16,664 nt of DNA from Kiloniellales bacterium (GCA_022360075.1 JAKSDN010001453.1:1-16664); one strand, 5' to 3'; positions 6,580-14,650 are shown, counted from the stretch's first letter. Notes: generated by a model from the letters alone, not told the origin. Numbers and translations: made by a program.

Positions 6580-7380
6580 CTAGGCGAACTTCGCCGTAAG
6601 CCCGCCGTCCACGATCAGCTCCGTGCCCGTGACGTACTTGGCCTCGTCCGAGGCCAGGAACAGCGAGGCGTAGGCGACGTCCCAGGCGTCGCCCATGCGG
6701 CCCATCGGGCACTGCGCGTCGCGCACCTGCTTCATCTTCTCGACATCGCCGTCGCCATAGACGTCGCGCAGCGGCTCGACGATCATCGGCGTGTCCATCA
6801 GGCCGGGCAGCACGCTGTTGGCGCGGATGCCCTTGTCCGCATACTCCAAAGCGATGGCGCGGGTGAAGGGCAGCACGGCGCCCTTGCTGGCGTAGTAGGA
6901 GATGTAGGACACCCCGGTCCAGCGGATGCCGGCGACGGAGGAGATGTTGACAATCGCGCCGCCACCCTGGCGCGCCATCACCGGCAGGACGTGCTTGCAG
7001 GTGAGGAACATGGATTTGAGGTTGACCGCCATGACGCGGTCCCAATCGGCCTCGCTGAGCTCGACCGGCCCGCCGACCTCAGCGATCCCGACATTGTTGT
7101 GCAGCACGTCGATGCGGCCGAAGCGCTCGAGACAGGCCGCGACCATGGCCTCGACCTGATCGGCCTTTGAGACGTCGGTCTCCTGCACGACCGCCGTGCC
7201 GCCCTCCTCGGCGATGATGCCGGCGGTCTCCTCCGCAGCGGGGCGCTTCAGATCGACGCAAAAGACCTGGGCCCCCTCCCGCGCGAAGAGCACCGCCGCC
7301 GCCTTGCCGTTGCCCCAGCCCGGCCCGACCGAGCCCGCGCCGGTCACGATCGCCACCTTGTCCTTCAATCGCTCGCCCAT
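6580..7380 (-). CDS. SDR-family NAD(P)-dependent oxidoreductase
   Basis: A 266-residue classical short-chain dehydrogenase, probably cytosolic. Visible features are the cofactor glycine motif TGAGSVGPGWGNG (residues 13-25, with an insertion relative to the usual TGxxxGxG), the NNVG motif (95-98), catalytic Asn120 (AVNLKS), the NISS serine (147-148) and YYASK (Tyr162, Lys166), then the PG motif LPGLMDTPM. Acidic Asp43 after the second strand favours NAD over NADP. The start is ATG 7380, preceded by a GA-rich AAGGGAAGG; an in-frame GTG at 7395 is the alternative. Such enzymes oxidise alcohols or 3-hydroxyacyl compounds; the substrate cannot be read. Miniature element copy 2 begins about 30 bp upstream of its start and may affect its promoter. 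Confidence 0.93.
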   Translation of the reverse strand: MGERLKDKVAIVTGAGSVGPGWGNGKAAAVLFAREGAQVFCVDLKRPAAEETAGIIAEEGGTAVVQETDVSKADQVEAMVAACLERFGRIDVLHNNVGIAEVGGPVELSEADWDRVMAVNLKSMFLTCKHVLPVMARQGGGAIVNISSVAGIRWTGVSYISYYASKGAVLPFTRAIALEYADKGIRANSVLPGLMDTPMIVEPLRDVYGDGDVEKMKQVRDAQCPMGRMGDAWDVAYASLFLASDEAKYVTGTELIVDGGLTAKFA

Positions 7381-7409
7381 GGCCCTTCCCTTCACCTAGC
7401 TCCCAGCCG

Positions 7410-7542
7410 CTAGTGGTACGACTCCGACATTCCGATCCCGGAATGTCGGGCCGCCTCACTAGGTAACTCTTTGTTTGGGTTCAATTCTGGTCGACACTTG
7501 ATCCAATTTCATCGGACTCAAGTGTCGGAATTGAACCACTAG
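7410..7542 (-). mobile_element. Miniature inverted-repeat element (MITE-like), copy 2
   Basis: A 133 bp element, the reverse complement of copy 1 (1837-1970), with four substitutions and one single-base gap. It keeps the CTAG edges, the imperfect ~20 nt terminal inverted repeats and both perfect stem-loops. It lies between the SDR start and the DUF488 stop. The CTAG at 7539-7542 contains the DUF488 TAG stop (complement 7539-7541), as copy 1 does for the DMFase-like gene. With copy 1 it forms 96%-identical inverted repeats about 5.4 kb apart, which could recombine and flip the DNA between them. Confidence 0.82.
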
Positions 7543-8081
7543 AGCAGTTCGCCCTGCGCCGCCGGATAGTGCACCACACCGTCGGCCTGCAACTCGGCAC
7601 CCGCATTGATCTGGGCCGGCTCCATTCGATTCTCCGCGACGATGTGCACGACCTCGTGGCCCAGTCCGAGCAGGTGGTCGGTGATGATCTGGCGATGGCA
7701 GCGCTGCCAGGCCGCCTCGGCGCACATAACCGCGCAGGTCTTCTCTTCGGCCAACGCCACGAGCGCCGCCAGCGCGCTGCGAAAGGCCGGCGTCAGGGCG
7801 TAGTCCGCGTAGTTGCGGAAGCTCGCGTTGCGCCAGAAGCCGTTGGGGCTCGGATAGCCGAGATCCTGCTTGTTGCGCCGGCCGCCGAGATCGCGGGCGT
7901 GGCGATAGGCGATGCCGGCCGGCTTCAGCGTGTCGGGCAAGGTCTCGATGTTGAACTGCGGGTTGGTGCGCGAGCGCGGAAAGGAGCGCACGTCGACGAG
8001 GACCTCGATCCCGGCGTCGCGAAGCAGGGCCAGCAGTTCCTCGGCGCTGCGCGTGGAATGGCCGACGGTGTAGAGAGTCAT
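7539..8081 (-). CDS. DUF488 family protein
   Basis: A 180-residue protein with the DUF488 signatures: YTVGHSTRS at the start, VDVRSFPRSR (about residues 29-38), RDLGGRR, YADYA, and the MCAEAAWQRCHRQII block (about 118-132) with conserved Cys and His, ending HYPAAQGELL. The family is widespread and its function unproven. The conserved Arg, Cys and His residues suggest phosphate or nucleotide chemistry, but I would not assign one. The ATG at 8081 lacks an obvious ribosome binding site. The TAG stop is shared with the edge of miniature element copy 2. The C-terminal wording looks like a natural family end, so little or nothing seems lost. It is divergent from tam with 76 bp between starts. Confidence 0.92.
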   Translation of the reverse strand: MTLYTVGHSTRSAEELLALLRDAGIEVLVDVRSFPRSRTNPQFNIETLPDTLKPAGIAYRHARDLGGRRNKQDLGYPSPNGFWRNASFRNYADYALTPAFRSALAALVALAEEKTCAVMCAEAAWQRCHRQIITDHLLGLGHEVVHIVAENRMEPAQINAGAELQADGVVHYPAAQGELL

Positions 8082-8119
8082 GGCCCAAAGATGGCCGCCG
8101 ACCGCAGCCGCCGCAAGCC

Positions 8120-8148
8120 GTGACCCGGCCCCTGGCTTTGCCTAGAAT
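8120..8148 (+). promoter_or_regulatory. Candidate promoter of tam, possibly giving a leaderless mRNA
   Basis: GTGACC (8120-8125, four of six matches to TTGACA) and TAGAAT (8143-8148, five of six to TATAAT) are separated by exactly 17 nt. The ATG follows TAGAAT by only 9 nt with no ribosome binding site between. Transcription starting about 7 nt after the -10 box would begin within a few bases of the start codon. Confidence 0.45.
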
Positions 8149-8157
8149 CCCGAATCC

Positions 8158-8937
8158 ATGACCCGCCTGCCCTGGAACCCGCAGCAATACCTGCTCGCCG
8201 CTGGCCATCGGCTGCGCCCGTCCATCGATCTGCTGGCCCATGTCAGCCACGACTCGCCGCGCCGGGTCGTGGACCTCGGCTGCGGACCGGGCAACGCGAC
8301 TCGACTGCTCGCCGAGCGCTGGCCCGAGGCCGAAATCCTCGGCGTCGACAGCTCGACGGAGATGCTCGCGCGGGCTCGCGCCGAAGGGCCGAAGGCCGAC
8401 TGGCTCGAGGCCGATATCGGCACCTGGGAGCCCGAGACACCGCCCGACGTGATCTTTTCCAACGCCGCGCTGCATTGGCTGGACGACCACGAAAAGCTGT
8501 TTCCGCGCCTTCTCGCCAGCCTCGCCCCAGGCGGCGTCCTTGCCGTCCAGATGCCGCGCAACGTCGATTCACCCTCGCATCGGCTGGCGCGGGAAAGCGC
8601 GCGCGAAGGCCCCTGGTGGGCGGCGCTGACCGGCGCCTTTCGAGATTCGCCAGTCGCAGAGCCGGCAGCCTACTATGCACTGCTCGCCGGCCAAGCGGCC
8701 AAGCTCGACATCTGGGAGACGGAATACCTGCACGTCCTGGAGGGCGAGGACCCGGTGCTGGCGTGGACCCTCGGCACGGCCTTGCTGCCGGTCCGCCAGC
8801 GGCTCGACGCGGAGAGCTTCGAGGCCTTCAAGACCCATCACGCCGCCAAGCTGCGCACCGCCTACCCGCCGCAGCCAGGCGGCGAGACGCTATTCCCCTT
8901 TCGCCGTTTATTCGTGATCGCCGTGGCCAGGTCTTAA
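8158..8937 (+). CDS. tam: Trans-aconitate 2-methyltransferase
   Basis: A 259-residue class I SAM-dependent methyltransferase (E. coli Tam has 252). Tam methylates trans-aconitate, a by-product that inhibits aconitase, making its monomethyl ester; it acts in the cytosol. The diagnostic pieces are the N-terminal WNPQQYL, the SAM motif VVDLGCGPGN (37-46), the acidic strand end GVDSS, EADIGTW, SNAALHWL, the LAPGGVLAVQMP strand, and the family's own C-terminal DIWETEYLHVL and FPFRRLFVIAV. The ATG at 8158 has no ribosome binding site but follows a good promoter-like pair closely. Its TAA overlaps the TTA of the convergent permease stop, so the two coding regions share 4 bp (8934-8937) with no room for a terminator between them. 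Confidence 0.93.
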   Translation: MTRLPWNPQQYLLAAGHRLRPSIDLLAHVSHDSPRRVVDLGCGPGNATRLLAERWPEAEILGVDSSTEMLARARAEGPKADWLEADIGTWEPETPPDVIFSNAALHWLDDHEKLFPRLLASLAPGGVLAVQMPRNVDSPSHRLARESAREGPWWAALTGAFRDSPVAEPAAYYALLAGQAAKLDIWETEYLHVLEGEDPVLAWTLGTALLPVRQRLDAESFEAFKTHHAAKLRTAYPPQPGGETLFPFRRLFVIAVARS

Positions 8938-9818
8938 GACCCGGCGGAACCGACGGCCGCGGCGCGCGGCGGGCGAAACAGGGTCCACGCGGCGTGGCCG
9001 GCCAGCGTGCCGATGACGATCGCCCCGCCCAGCAAGGTACGATCGCCGGGCGTCTCGCCGATGGCGAGCCAGACCCAGAGCGGACCGAGGATGGACTCCA
9101 ACAGCAGGATCAGACCGACCTCGGGCGCGGGAAGGTAACGCGGGCCGATCGTCATCAAGGCGAAAGACAGCGGCAGCATCACCAGGCCCATGACCAGCAG
9201 CACCGCGACGTCGCCGCCGGCGATTGCGGCCGGCTGCGCCAGCGGCAACACCAGCAGCGCCGTCATCCAACCGCTCAAGGCGGCGGCCGGCACCATATCG
9301 CGGTCCCGGTGGCGGCGGATGAGAGAGAATCCTCCGGCAAGCGAGAGCGCCGCCGCCAGCGCCGCCAGATTGCCGATGATCGAGCCACTGTCGAGGCCGC
9401 CCGAGGCGATGATGCCGATTCCCACGAGGGCGAGCGCGATCGCGCCCCAGGTGCGCGGCGCCACCGCCTCGCCGAGCAGCCGCCAGGCGATCAGCGCCGA
9501 GAACAGCGGCGAGGTGCTGACGATGAACAGCGTGTTGGCAACCGTCGTGTTGGTGATGGAAACAATGAACGCGACGGTGCAGAGCGCAAAGAGCAGCGCG
9601 ACCGTGAAGCCGGGCCAGCCCAAGTCGCGAAACGCCGCCCAGGTTCGGCCGCGATAAAGACAGAGAAGGCCGAGCGCGATCCCGGTGCCCATCAGCAGGC
9701 CGCGCCAGAACAGAAGGGTCCAGATGTCGGCCGCGACCAAGCGGACGAGCAGCCCGTCCGGCGAGATCACCAGGACGGCGAGCAAGGTGATGAAGAAGCC
9801 TTTCGCGTGGGTCGACAA
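8934..9818 (-). CDS. EamA/DMT-superfamily permease
   Basis: A 294-residue inner-membrane protein with about ten transmembrane segments in two EamA repeats. The first runs through LFWRGLLMGTGIAL and SPLFSALIAWRLLGE, the second through YLPAPEVGLILLLESILGPLWVWLAIGE. Each half ends with the family's E-P/GP-W-L-GE pattern. Such proteins export small metabolites such as amino acids, nucleosides or drugs; the substrate is not predictable here. The frame is open up to 10055, but the start is placed at TTG 9818. The first helix begins there, a GGAGAGGGGG tract lies just upstream, and the extra 79 residues are Arg/Pro-rich and unlike a coding extension. It is convergent with and overlaps tam by 4 bp. 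Confidence 0.88.
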   Translation of the reverse strand: MSTHAKGFFITLLAVLVISPDGLLVRLVAADIWTLLFWRGLLMGTGIALGLLCLYRGRTWAAFRDLGWPGFTVALLFALCTVAFIVSITNTTVANTLFIVSTSPLFSALIAWRLLGEAVAPRTWGAIALALVGIGIIASGGLDSGSIIGNLAALAAALSLAGGFSLIRRHRDRDMVPAAALSGWMTALLVLPLAQPAAIAGGDVAVLLVMGLVMLPLSFALMTIGPRYLPAPEVGLILLLESILGPLWVWLAIGETPGDRTLLGGAIVIGTLAGHAAWTLFRPPRAAAVGSAGS

Positions 9819-9978
9819 GCCGCCCCCTCTCCGGTCCCCGGTCCGCTCGAGCCCCCTAGAGGCATACAGGGATTTGGGCCCGGGGCAAGCGTTCCCGCCC
9901 GAGGCGACGGGGCCCAAGGCAGGGACTCGACAGGCCCGCCGCGGCGCGGGCAGGATCCGGCAGCATGAGGGCGAGGCG

Positions 9979-10494
9979 ATGACGGCAAATCCGAGCAACG
10001 GACTCACTCTGCGCGACCTGGACGGCGACGATCTCGCCTGGCTGCTAGCGCTCAACCAGGCCTGCCTGCCGGCGGTCAGCAGCCTCGATGCGACATCCTT
10101 GACCCGCCTGCTGGCCGAGGCGTCACTGGCCCGCCTGGCCGCGCTCGATGACGAACGGCTCGGCGCGCTGATCGCCTTCCGACCGGGCGCCGACTACGGC
10201 AGCGACAACTACCGCTGGTTCTGCGCGGCCTACGACGACTTTCTCTACATCGACCGCGTGATGGTGAGCGGCGCGGCGCGCGGCCGCGGGGTGGGTGCCG
10301 CGCTCTACGAGGACGCCGCCGAGACGGCCCAACACCTCGGCGTGCCGCGCCTGACCTGCGAGGTGAACGAGGAGCCGCCGAACCCGGGCTCCATGCGCTT
10401 TCACGAGCGGCTCGGCTTTGAGGCCGTCGAGAGCCGTCCCAGCGCCGGGGGCCGCAAGCGGGTGGCCATGCTCGCCCGGCCGATCGGTCTCTGA
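9979..10494 (+). CDS. GNAT-family N-acetyltransferase (COG3818-like)
   Basis: A 171-residue acetyl-CoA-dependent acyltransferase, cytosolic. The GNAT core is visible: the strand FLYIDRVMVS (88-97), the pyrophosphate-binding loop RGRGVG (101-106) followed by helix ALYEDAAETAQ, strand LTCEVN (125-130), and NPGSMRFHERLGF (135-147), where the loop and Tyr/Phe end of the fold lie. Together with the NYRWF...YDDF block this resembles the COG3818 group of predicted acetyltransferases. The start is ATG 9979, with GAGG and GAGGG purine tracts just upstream. The frame is open 5' of it, but that part overlaps the divergent permease start region. It lies 30 bp ahead of the oxidoreductase and is likely co-transcribed. 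Acceptor unknown. Confidence 0.87.
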   Translation: MTANPSNGLTLRDLDGDDLAWLLALNQACLPAVSSLDATSLTRLLAEASLARLAALDDERLGALIAFRPGADYGSDNYRWFCAAYDDFLYIDRVMVSGAARGRGVGAALYEDAAETAQHLGVPRLTCEVNEEPPNPGSMRFHERLGFEAVESRPSAGGRKRVAMLARPIGL

Positions 10495-10524
10495 CCGGCC
10501 CGCCATGAGAAGCGGGGGCGCAGC

Positions 10525-11931
10525 TTGAACTACGACGCTCTCTTCGCGCCCTTCGACGGCCAGTCGGTGCGCGTGGGCTTGGTCGGGGCCGGCGAGTTCG
10601 GGGCGACGCTGCTGGCTCAGGCGCGATCGATTGAGGCGCTCGCGATCTGCGCGGTCTGCGAGCGGCAGCCGCAACGCGCCGTCAACGTCCTCAAAGCGAG
10701 CGGCTACGACCCGGCCCGGGTCGCCGTCTGCGGCCGTCTCGCCGAGGCGCGGACGGCTCTGACCGGCGGCAAGATCGCCGTCGTCACCGACGGCCGGCTG
10801 CTGGCCGAGCTCGAACTCGACATCGTCGTGGAGGCCACGGGCGACGCCGAAGCGGCGACGGTCACCGCGCTGGCCGCGATCGAGGCCGGCAAGCACGTCG
10901 CCATGGTCACCAAGGAAGCCGACTGCGTGATCGGCCCTGGCCTGCAGGCCAGGGCCGCCGCCCAGGACCGCGTCTTCACCAGCGTCGACGGCGATCAGCC
11001 GAGCCTGCTGATCGGCCTTGTAAGCTGGGCGCGCCGCCTCGGCCTCGATATCGGAGTTGCCGGCAAGTCGAGCGAGTACGATTTCGTCTTCGATGCCGAG
11101 ACCGAGCGGGTCACCTGCCGCGACCGACAGGTCGAAGCCAAAGGCCTTGGCAGACTGTGGTCGCCTGTACCGGACGAGCTTCGGGAGGCCGCAGAACGAC
11201 GTGCACAGATCCTGGACGGCCTGCCGACGCGCTCGGTCTCGGATCTTTGCGAGCTTTGCGTGGTCGCCAACGCGACCGGACTGCGGCCCGACACGGCGGC
11301 CTTGCATGCGCCGATCCTGCGCACACAGGAAGTGCCGAGCCTGCTGCGGCCTGCCGCAGAGGGCGGCCTGATGGCCGGCCATGGCGTGCTCGACATCTTC
11401 AACTGCTTGCGCCAAGCCGACGAGATCAGCTTTGCCGGTGGAGTCTTCCTGGTCGTCGCCTGCGGCGATCTCGAGGCCTGGCGTGTGCTCGGCGCCAAGG
11501 GCATTCCCATCGCCCACGACGGCCGCCACGCGCTGCTCTACAACCCGCAGCACCTGCTGGGGGTCGAGGCGCCGATCACGCTGTTGACCGCGGCGCTGCT
11601 GAGCCAGCCGAGTGGGGCGCTCGCGGCGAGGCCGGTCTGCGATCTCGCGGCCCAGACCGCGATCGATCTCGAGGCGGGCCAGGTGCTGAGCGTCACCGAC
11701 GCGCACAAGCACGAGGTCGGCTCGCTGCGGCCCTTGCTCCTGCCATCCGCGCCCCTGGCCGGTAGCAGCCCGATTCCGTACTACATGGCGGTCGGCTGCC
11801 GTCTTGCGGAGGCGGTGCCGGCGGGCACCACGCTCACGCTCGATATGGTCGAGGCGCCGGCGACCTCGGCCCTGTGGGATGAGCGGCGGCGACAGGATGC
11901 GCTGTTCTGTGTGAAAAGCGTAGAAGGCTAG
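10525..11931 (+). CDS. Homoserine dehydrogenase-like oxidoreductase with C-terminal SAF domain
   Basis: A 468-residue protein. Residues about 14-150 form a Rossmann domain with VRVGLVGAGEFG (GxGxxG at 21-26), the VEATGDAEA and GKHVAMVTKEAD strands typical of homoserine-dehydrogenase-type NAD(P) domains. A middle catalytic region follows (about 150-390). The SAF domain lies in about 415-455 (YYMAVGCRLAEAVPAGTTLT). Proteins of this architecture are often annotated as SAF-domain or DRL-like oxidoreductases, or wrongly as FlgA; they tend to occur in polyol or sugar-acid catabolic clusters. The substrate is not identifiable here. The start is TTG 10525, with GGGGG (10514-10518) about 6 nt upstream; an ATG at 10505 is out of frame. 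It follows the GNAT gene by 30 bp. The long opposite-strand ORF is a shadow. Confidence 0.85.
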   Translation: MNYDALFAPFDGQSVRVGLVGAGEFGATLLAQARSIEALAICAVCERQPQRAVNVLKASGYDPARVAVCGRLAEARTALTGGKIAVVTDGRLLAELELDIVVEATGDAEAATVTALAAIEAGKHVAMVTKEADCVIGPGLQARAAAQDRVFTSVDGDQPSLLIGLVSWARRLGLDIGVAGKSSEYDFVFDAETERVTCRDRQVEAKGLGRLWSPVPDELREAAERRAQILDGLPTRSVSDLCELCVVANATGLRPDTAALHAPILRTQEVPSLLRPAAEGGLMAGHGVLDIFNCLRQADEISFAGGVFLVVACGDLEAWRVLGAKGIPIAHDGRHALLYNPQHLLGVEAPITLLTAALLSQPSGALAARPVCDLAAQTAIDLEAGQVLSVTDAHKHEVGSLRPLLLPSAPLAGSSPIPYYMAVGCRLAEAVPAGTTLTLDMVEAPATSALWDERRRQDALFCVKSVEG

Positions 11932-11974
11932 GAAGATAAAGCTGTCTTGCGTGGGAGAAGGACGCATTTCTTTG

Positions 11975-12116
11975 GTCCGCTCCGCGGACGCCCCCCACCC
12001 GGCGCTATGCGCCGGCCTCCCCCTCGAGGGGGGAGGCGTAGCTGTTGCGGTGCCGATTTGATCCCCTCCCCCCTTGAGGGGGAGGGCTAGGGAGGGGGGC
12101 CGGCGCGGAGCGCCGA
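11975..12116. repeat. Cluster of GC-rich hairpins, arms of a larger inverted repeat
   Basis: Consecutive stem-loops lie between two genes: GTCCGC-TCC-GCGGAC (11975-11989), CCGGCGC-TAT-GCGCCGG (11999-12015), CCTCCCCCT-CGA-GGGGGGAGG (12016-12036), a near-identical C-run/G-run hairpin with a TTGA centre (12063-12086), and CGGCGC-GGA-GCGCCG (12101-12115). The left three and right two are roughly inverted images of each other about 12050. This resembles dispersed intergenic repeats of GC-rich bacteria. It may stop or dampen read-through from the SAF oxidoreductase gene into the amidohydrolase gene. Confidence 0.7.
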
Positions 12117-12131
12117 AGAGGAAAAGCGATC

Positions 12132-13058
12132 ATGACGCCAGCAACACAAAACGAACTCCAAGACCTGCCGATCGTCGACTCCCACCATCACTTCTTCGAC
12201 CTGGACCGTGTCTACTACCCCTGGCTCACCGACCGGCCGGAGCCGGATTTCCTGCTCGGCGACTACGAGGCGATCAAGGCCAACTACCTGCCGGCCGACT
12301 ACGCGCGCGACGCCGCCGGCCTGAACATCGTCAAGACCGTCCACGTCGAAGCCGAGGCCGATCATGACGCCCCGCTGGCCGAGACCCGCTTCCTGGAGAC
12401 GCTCCACACCGAACATGGCAAACCCGACGCCATCGTCGGCCATGCCTGGTTCCACACGCCCGACAGTGAGGCGGTGCTCGAGGCCCAGGCCGCCTCTCCG
12501 CTGATGCGCGGCATCCGCTCGAAGCCGGTGACGGGGCGCTCGCCGGCCGACAGCGTGGCCGGCCGGCCCGGCAGCCTGCAGAACCCGGCCTGGCGCCGCG
12601 GCCTTGGGCTGCTGCGCCGCTTCGGTCTCTCCTGGGATCTGCGGGTGCCCTTCTGGCACCTCGAGGAGGCGGCGGAGGTCGTGGGGCTCTATCCCGATCT
12701 GCCAGTGGTCGTCGAGCATACCGGCCTGCCCTGGGACCGCGGCGAGGCCGGCCTGGCGCAGTGGCGGCACGGCATGAAGGCGCTCGCGGCCCACGAGAAC
12801 GTCTGGCTCAAGGTCTCCGAGCTCGGCCTGCGCGACCGGCCTTGGGATTTCGAGTCGAACCGCCGGGTGGTGCGCGAGGCGCTGGAGACCTTCGGCTTCC
12901 GGCGCGCCATGTTCGGCTCTAATTTCCCGGTCGCGCGCCTGCGCATCGGTTACGCCGAGCTAGTGCACGACATCTGCCGTATGATCGAGGACTGCAGCGA
13001 CGCCGAGCGACGCCTGCTGTTCCATGACAACGCCCTGCGCTTCTATCGCCTGTCTTGA
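12132..13058 (+). CDS. Amidohydrolase_2 (COG3618) metal-dependent hydrolase, lactonase-like
   Basis: A 308-residue TIM-barrel hydrolase of the family that includes L-fuconolactonase and 2-pyrone-4,6-dicarboxylate lactonase. It shows the first-strand motif VDSHHHFFD (His18-His20), KTVHVEA (strand 2), GIRSKP, the VVEHTGLPW strand with His, LKVSELG, and the terminal FGSNFPV. The last motif carries Asn where many family members have the catalytic Asp (FGSDWP). An Asn form occurs in part of this family, but metal use or mechanism may differ. The ATG at 12132 is preceded by AGAGGAAAAG about 10 nt upstream. A dipeptide-type ABC importer follows 110 bp later, so it may hydrolyse the imported compound; that link is inference. 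The product name must stay general. Confidence 0.87.
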   Translation: MTPATQNELQDLPIVDSHHHFFDLDRVYYPWLTDRPEPDFLLGDYEAIKANYLPADYARDAAGLNIVKTVHVEAEADHDAPLAETRFLETLHTEHGKPDAIVGHAWFHTPDSEAVLEAQAASPLMRGIRSKPVTGRSPADSVAGRPGSLQNPAWRRGLGLLRRFGLSWDLRVPFWHLEEAAEVVGLYPDLPVVVEHTGLPWDRGEAGLAQWRHGMKALAAHENVWLKVSELGLRDRPWDFESNRRVVREALETFGFRRAMFGSNFPVARLRIGYAELVHDICRMIEDCSDAERRLLFHDNALRFYRLS

Positions 13059-13168
13059 GGTTTCATGAGGTTCACGGCAAGCTCGCGTCAGCGTGCCGGC
13101 CGAGGACCACAAGGGGCCCAGCGCACGGGAAACGAGCACAAGAATAACAAGCGCAAAGGAAACAAACG

Positions 13169-14650
13169 ATGAGAATGCTCCTGCCGATCCTGGTCTTGAC
13201 CGCCGGCCTTGTGCCCTTCGCCCCGCCGGCCTTCGCGGCCAAGGGCCACCTCACCATGGGCATGGTGCTGGAGCCGCCGCACCTCGACCCGACCGCCGGG
13301 GCCGCGGCGGCGATCGACGAGGTGGTCTACGCCAACATCATGGAGGGCCTCACCCGGATCGATCGCGACGGCACGGTCAAGCCTGCGCTCGCGGAAAGTT
13401 GGGAGATTTCTCCCGACGGCCTGACCTATCGCTTTACGCTCCAAGACGGCGTCAAGTTCCACGACGGCAGCGCGCTCGAGGCCGACGACGTGGTCTTCTC
13501 GTTCGAGCGGGCCCGCGCCGAGGACAGCACCAACGCCCAGAAGGCCCTGTTCGAGCCGATCGACAAGCTCGAGGCGGCCGACGTCCGGACCGTGGTCATC
13601 ACGCTGAAGCGCCCGACCGGCCATTTCCTGTTCAATCTCGGCTGGGGCGACGCCGTGATCGTCGCGCCGGAATCGGCCGAGACAAACAAGACCGACCCGG
13701 TCGGCACCGGACCCTTCAAGTTCAAGCGCTGGGTCAAGGGCGACTCGATCGAGCTCGAGGCCAACCCGGACTATTGGGACGCGGCCGTGAAGCTGGAGAG
13801 CGCGACTTTCCAGTTCATCCCAGACCCGGCCGCGGCCGTGGCGGCCATGATGGCCGGCGACGTCGACGCCTTCGCCAACTTCCCGGCGCCCGAGAGCATG
13901 GGCCAGTTCGACGCCGACCCGCGCTTCGAGGTCGTGATCGGCAGCACGGAGGGCGAGACCATCCTCGCCATCAACAACGGCCGCGCGCCCTTCGACGACA
14001 TCCGCGTGCGCCGCGCGATCGCCCATGCGCTCGACCGCCAGGCGATCATCGACGGCGCCATGTTCGGCTACGGCACGCCGATCGGCAGCCACTTCGCCCC
14101 GCACCATCCGGCCTACGTCGATCTGACCGGCCGCTATCCGCTCGACCTGGAAGCAGCCAAGGCACTGCTCGCCGAGGCCGGGCACGGCGACGGCCTGAAA
14201 GCCACGCTGAAGCTACCGCCGCCGACCTACGCCCGGCGCGGCGGCGAGATCATCGCCTCCCAACTCGCCAAGATCGGCATCGATGTCGAGCTGATCCCGG
14301 TCGAATGGGCCCAGTGGCTCGAGCAGGTCTTCCGAGGCAAGGACTACGACCTGACCATCGTCTCCCACACCGAGCCGATGGACATCAACATCTACGCCCG
14401 CGACACCTACTACTTCGACTACCAGGACGAGGGCTTCAAGGCGCTGATGGCCAAGCTCGACGCCGCGACCGACCCGGGGGATCGCGCAGCGCTGATGCGC
14501 GAGGCCCAGGAGACGCTGGCCGAGGCCTCGGTCAACGGCTTCCTGTTCCAGCTCGCCAAGCACGGCGTCTGGAACGCCAAGCTCGAAGGCCTCTGGGAGA
14601 ACAGCCCGGTCCAGGCCAACGACCTGACCGAGGTGCGCTGGATGGAGTGA
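13169..14650 (+). CDS. ABC transporter solute-binding protein, family 5 (DppA/OppA-like)
   Basis: A 493-residue periplasmic binding protein for a peptide/opine/nickel-type importer. A Sec signal peptide covers residues 1-23, with probable cleavage after PPAFA. The SBP_bac_5 hallmarks are present: EPPHLDPT, YANIMEGLTRID, LAESWEISPDGLTYRFTL, GVKFHDGSALEADDVVFSFE, GTGPFKFKRW and VRRAIAHALDRQ. The ligand is not predictable; family members bind peptides, opines, sugars or glutathione-type compounds. The ATG at 13169 follows AAAGGAA by about 7 nt. The two permease genes follow after a 252 bp gap holding a palindromic repeat. ATPase genes would be expected beyond the window. No lipobox, so it is a soluble periplasmic protein. 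Confidence 0.93.
   Translation: MRMLLPILVLTAGLVPFAPPAFAAKGHLTMGMVLEPPHLDPTAGAAAAIDEVVYANIMEGLTRIDRDGTVKPALAESWEISPDGLTYRFTLQDGVKFHDGSALEADDVVFSFERARAEDSTNAQKALFEPIDKLEAADVRTVVITLKRPTGHFLFNLGWGDAVIVAPESAETNKTDPVGTGPFKFKRWVKGDSIELEANPDYWDAAVKLESATFQFIPDPAAAVAAMMAGDVDAFANFPAPESMGQFDADPRFEVVIGSTEGETILAINNGRAPFDDIRVRRAIAHALDRQAIIDGAMFGYGTPIGSHFAPHHPAYVDLTGRYPLDLEAAKALLAEAGHGDGLKATLKLPPPTYARRGGEIIASQLAKIGIDVELIPVEWAQWLEQVFRGKDYDLTIVSHTEPMDINIYARDTYYFDYQDEGFKALMAKLDAATDPGDRAALMREAQETLAEASVNGFLFQLAKHGVWNAKLEGLWENSPVQANDLTEVRWME

Noticed and set aside
1837..7542. Composite transposon bounded by the two miniature elements
   Set aside because: No transposase gene lies between them, and each copy seems to have its own TA insertion site at a different gene end.
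8475..9968. 497-codon + strand frame over tam and the EamA gene
   Set aside because: Out of frame with tam and antisense to EamA. The Arg/Gln/Asp-rich sequence has no domain.
9819..10055. 79-residue N-terminal extension of the EamA permease
   Set aside because: It is Arg/Pro-rich, overlaps the divergent GNAT start, and the first membrane helix begins right after the TTG at 9818.
10123..11967. 614-codon open frame on the minus strand opposite the SAF oxidoreductase and GNAT genes
   Set aside because: A shadow of GC-rich third positions. The protein is Arg/Gly/Asp/Ala-rich without family motifs, while the + strand proteins have clear domains.
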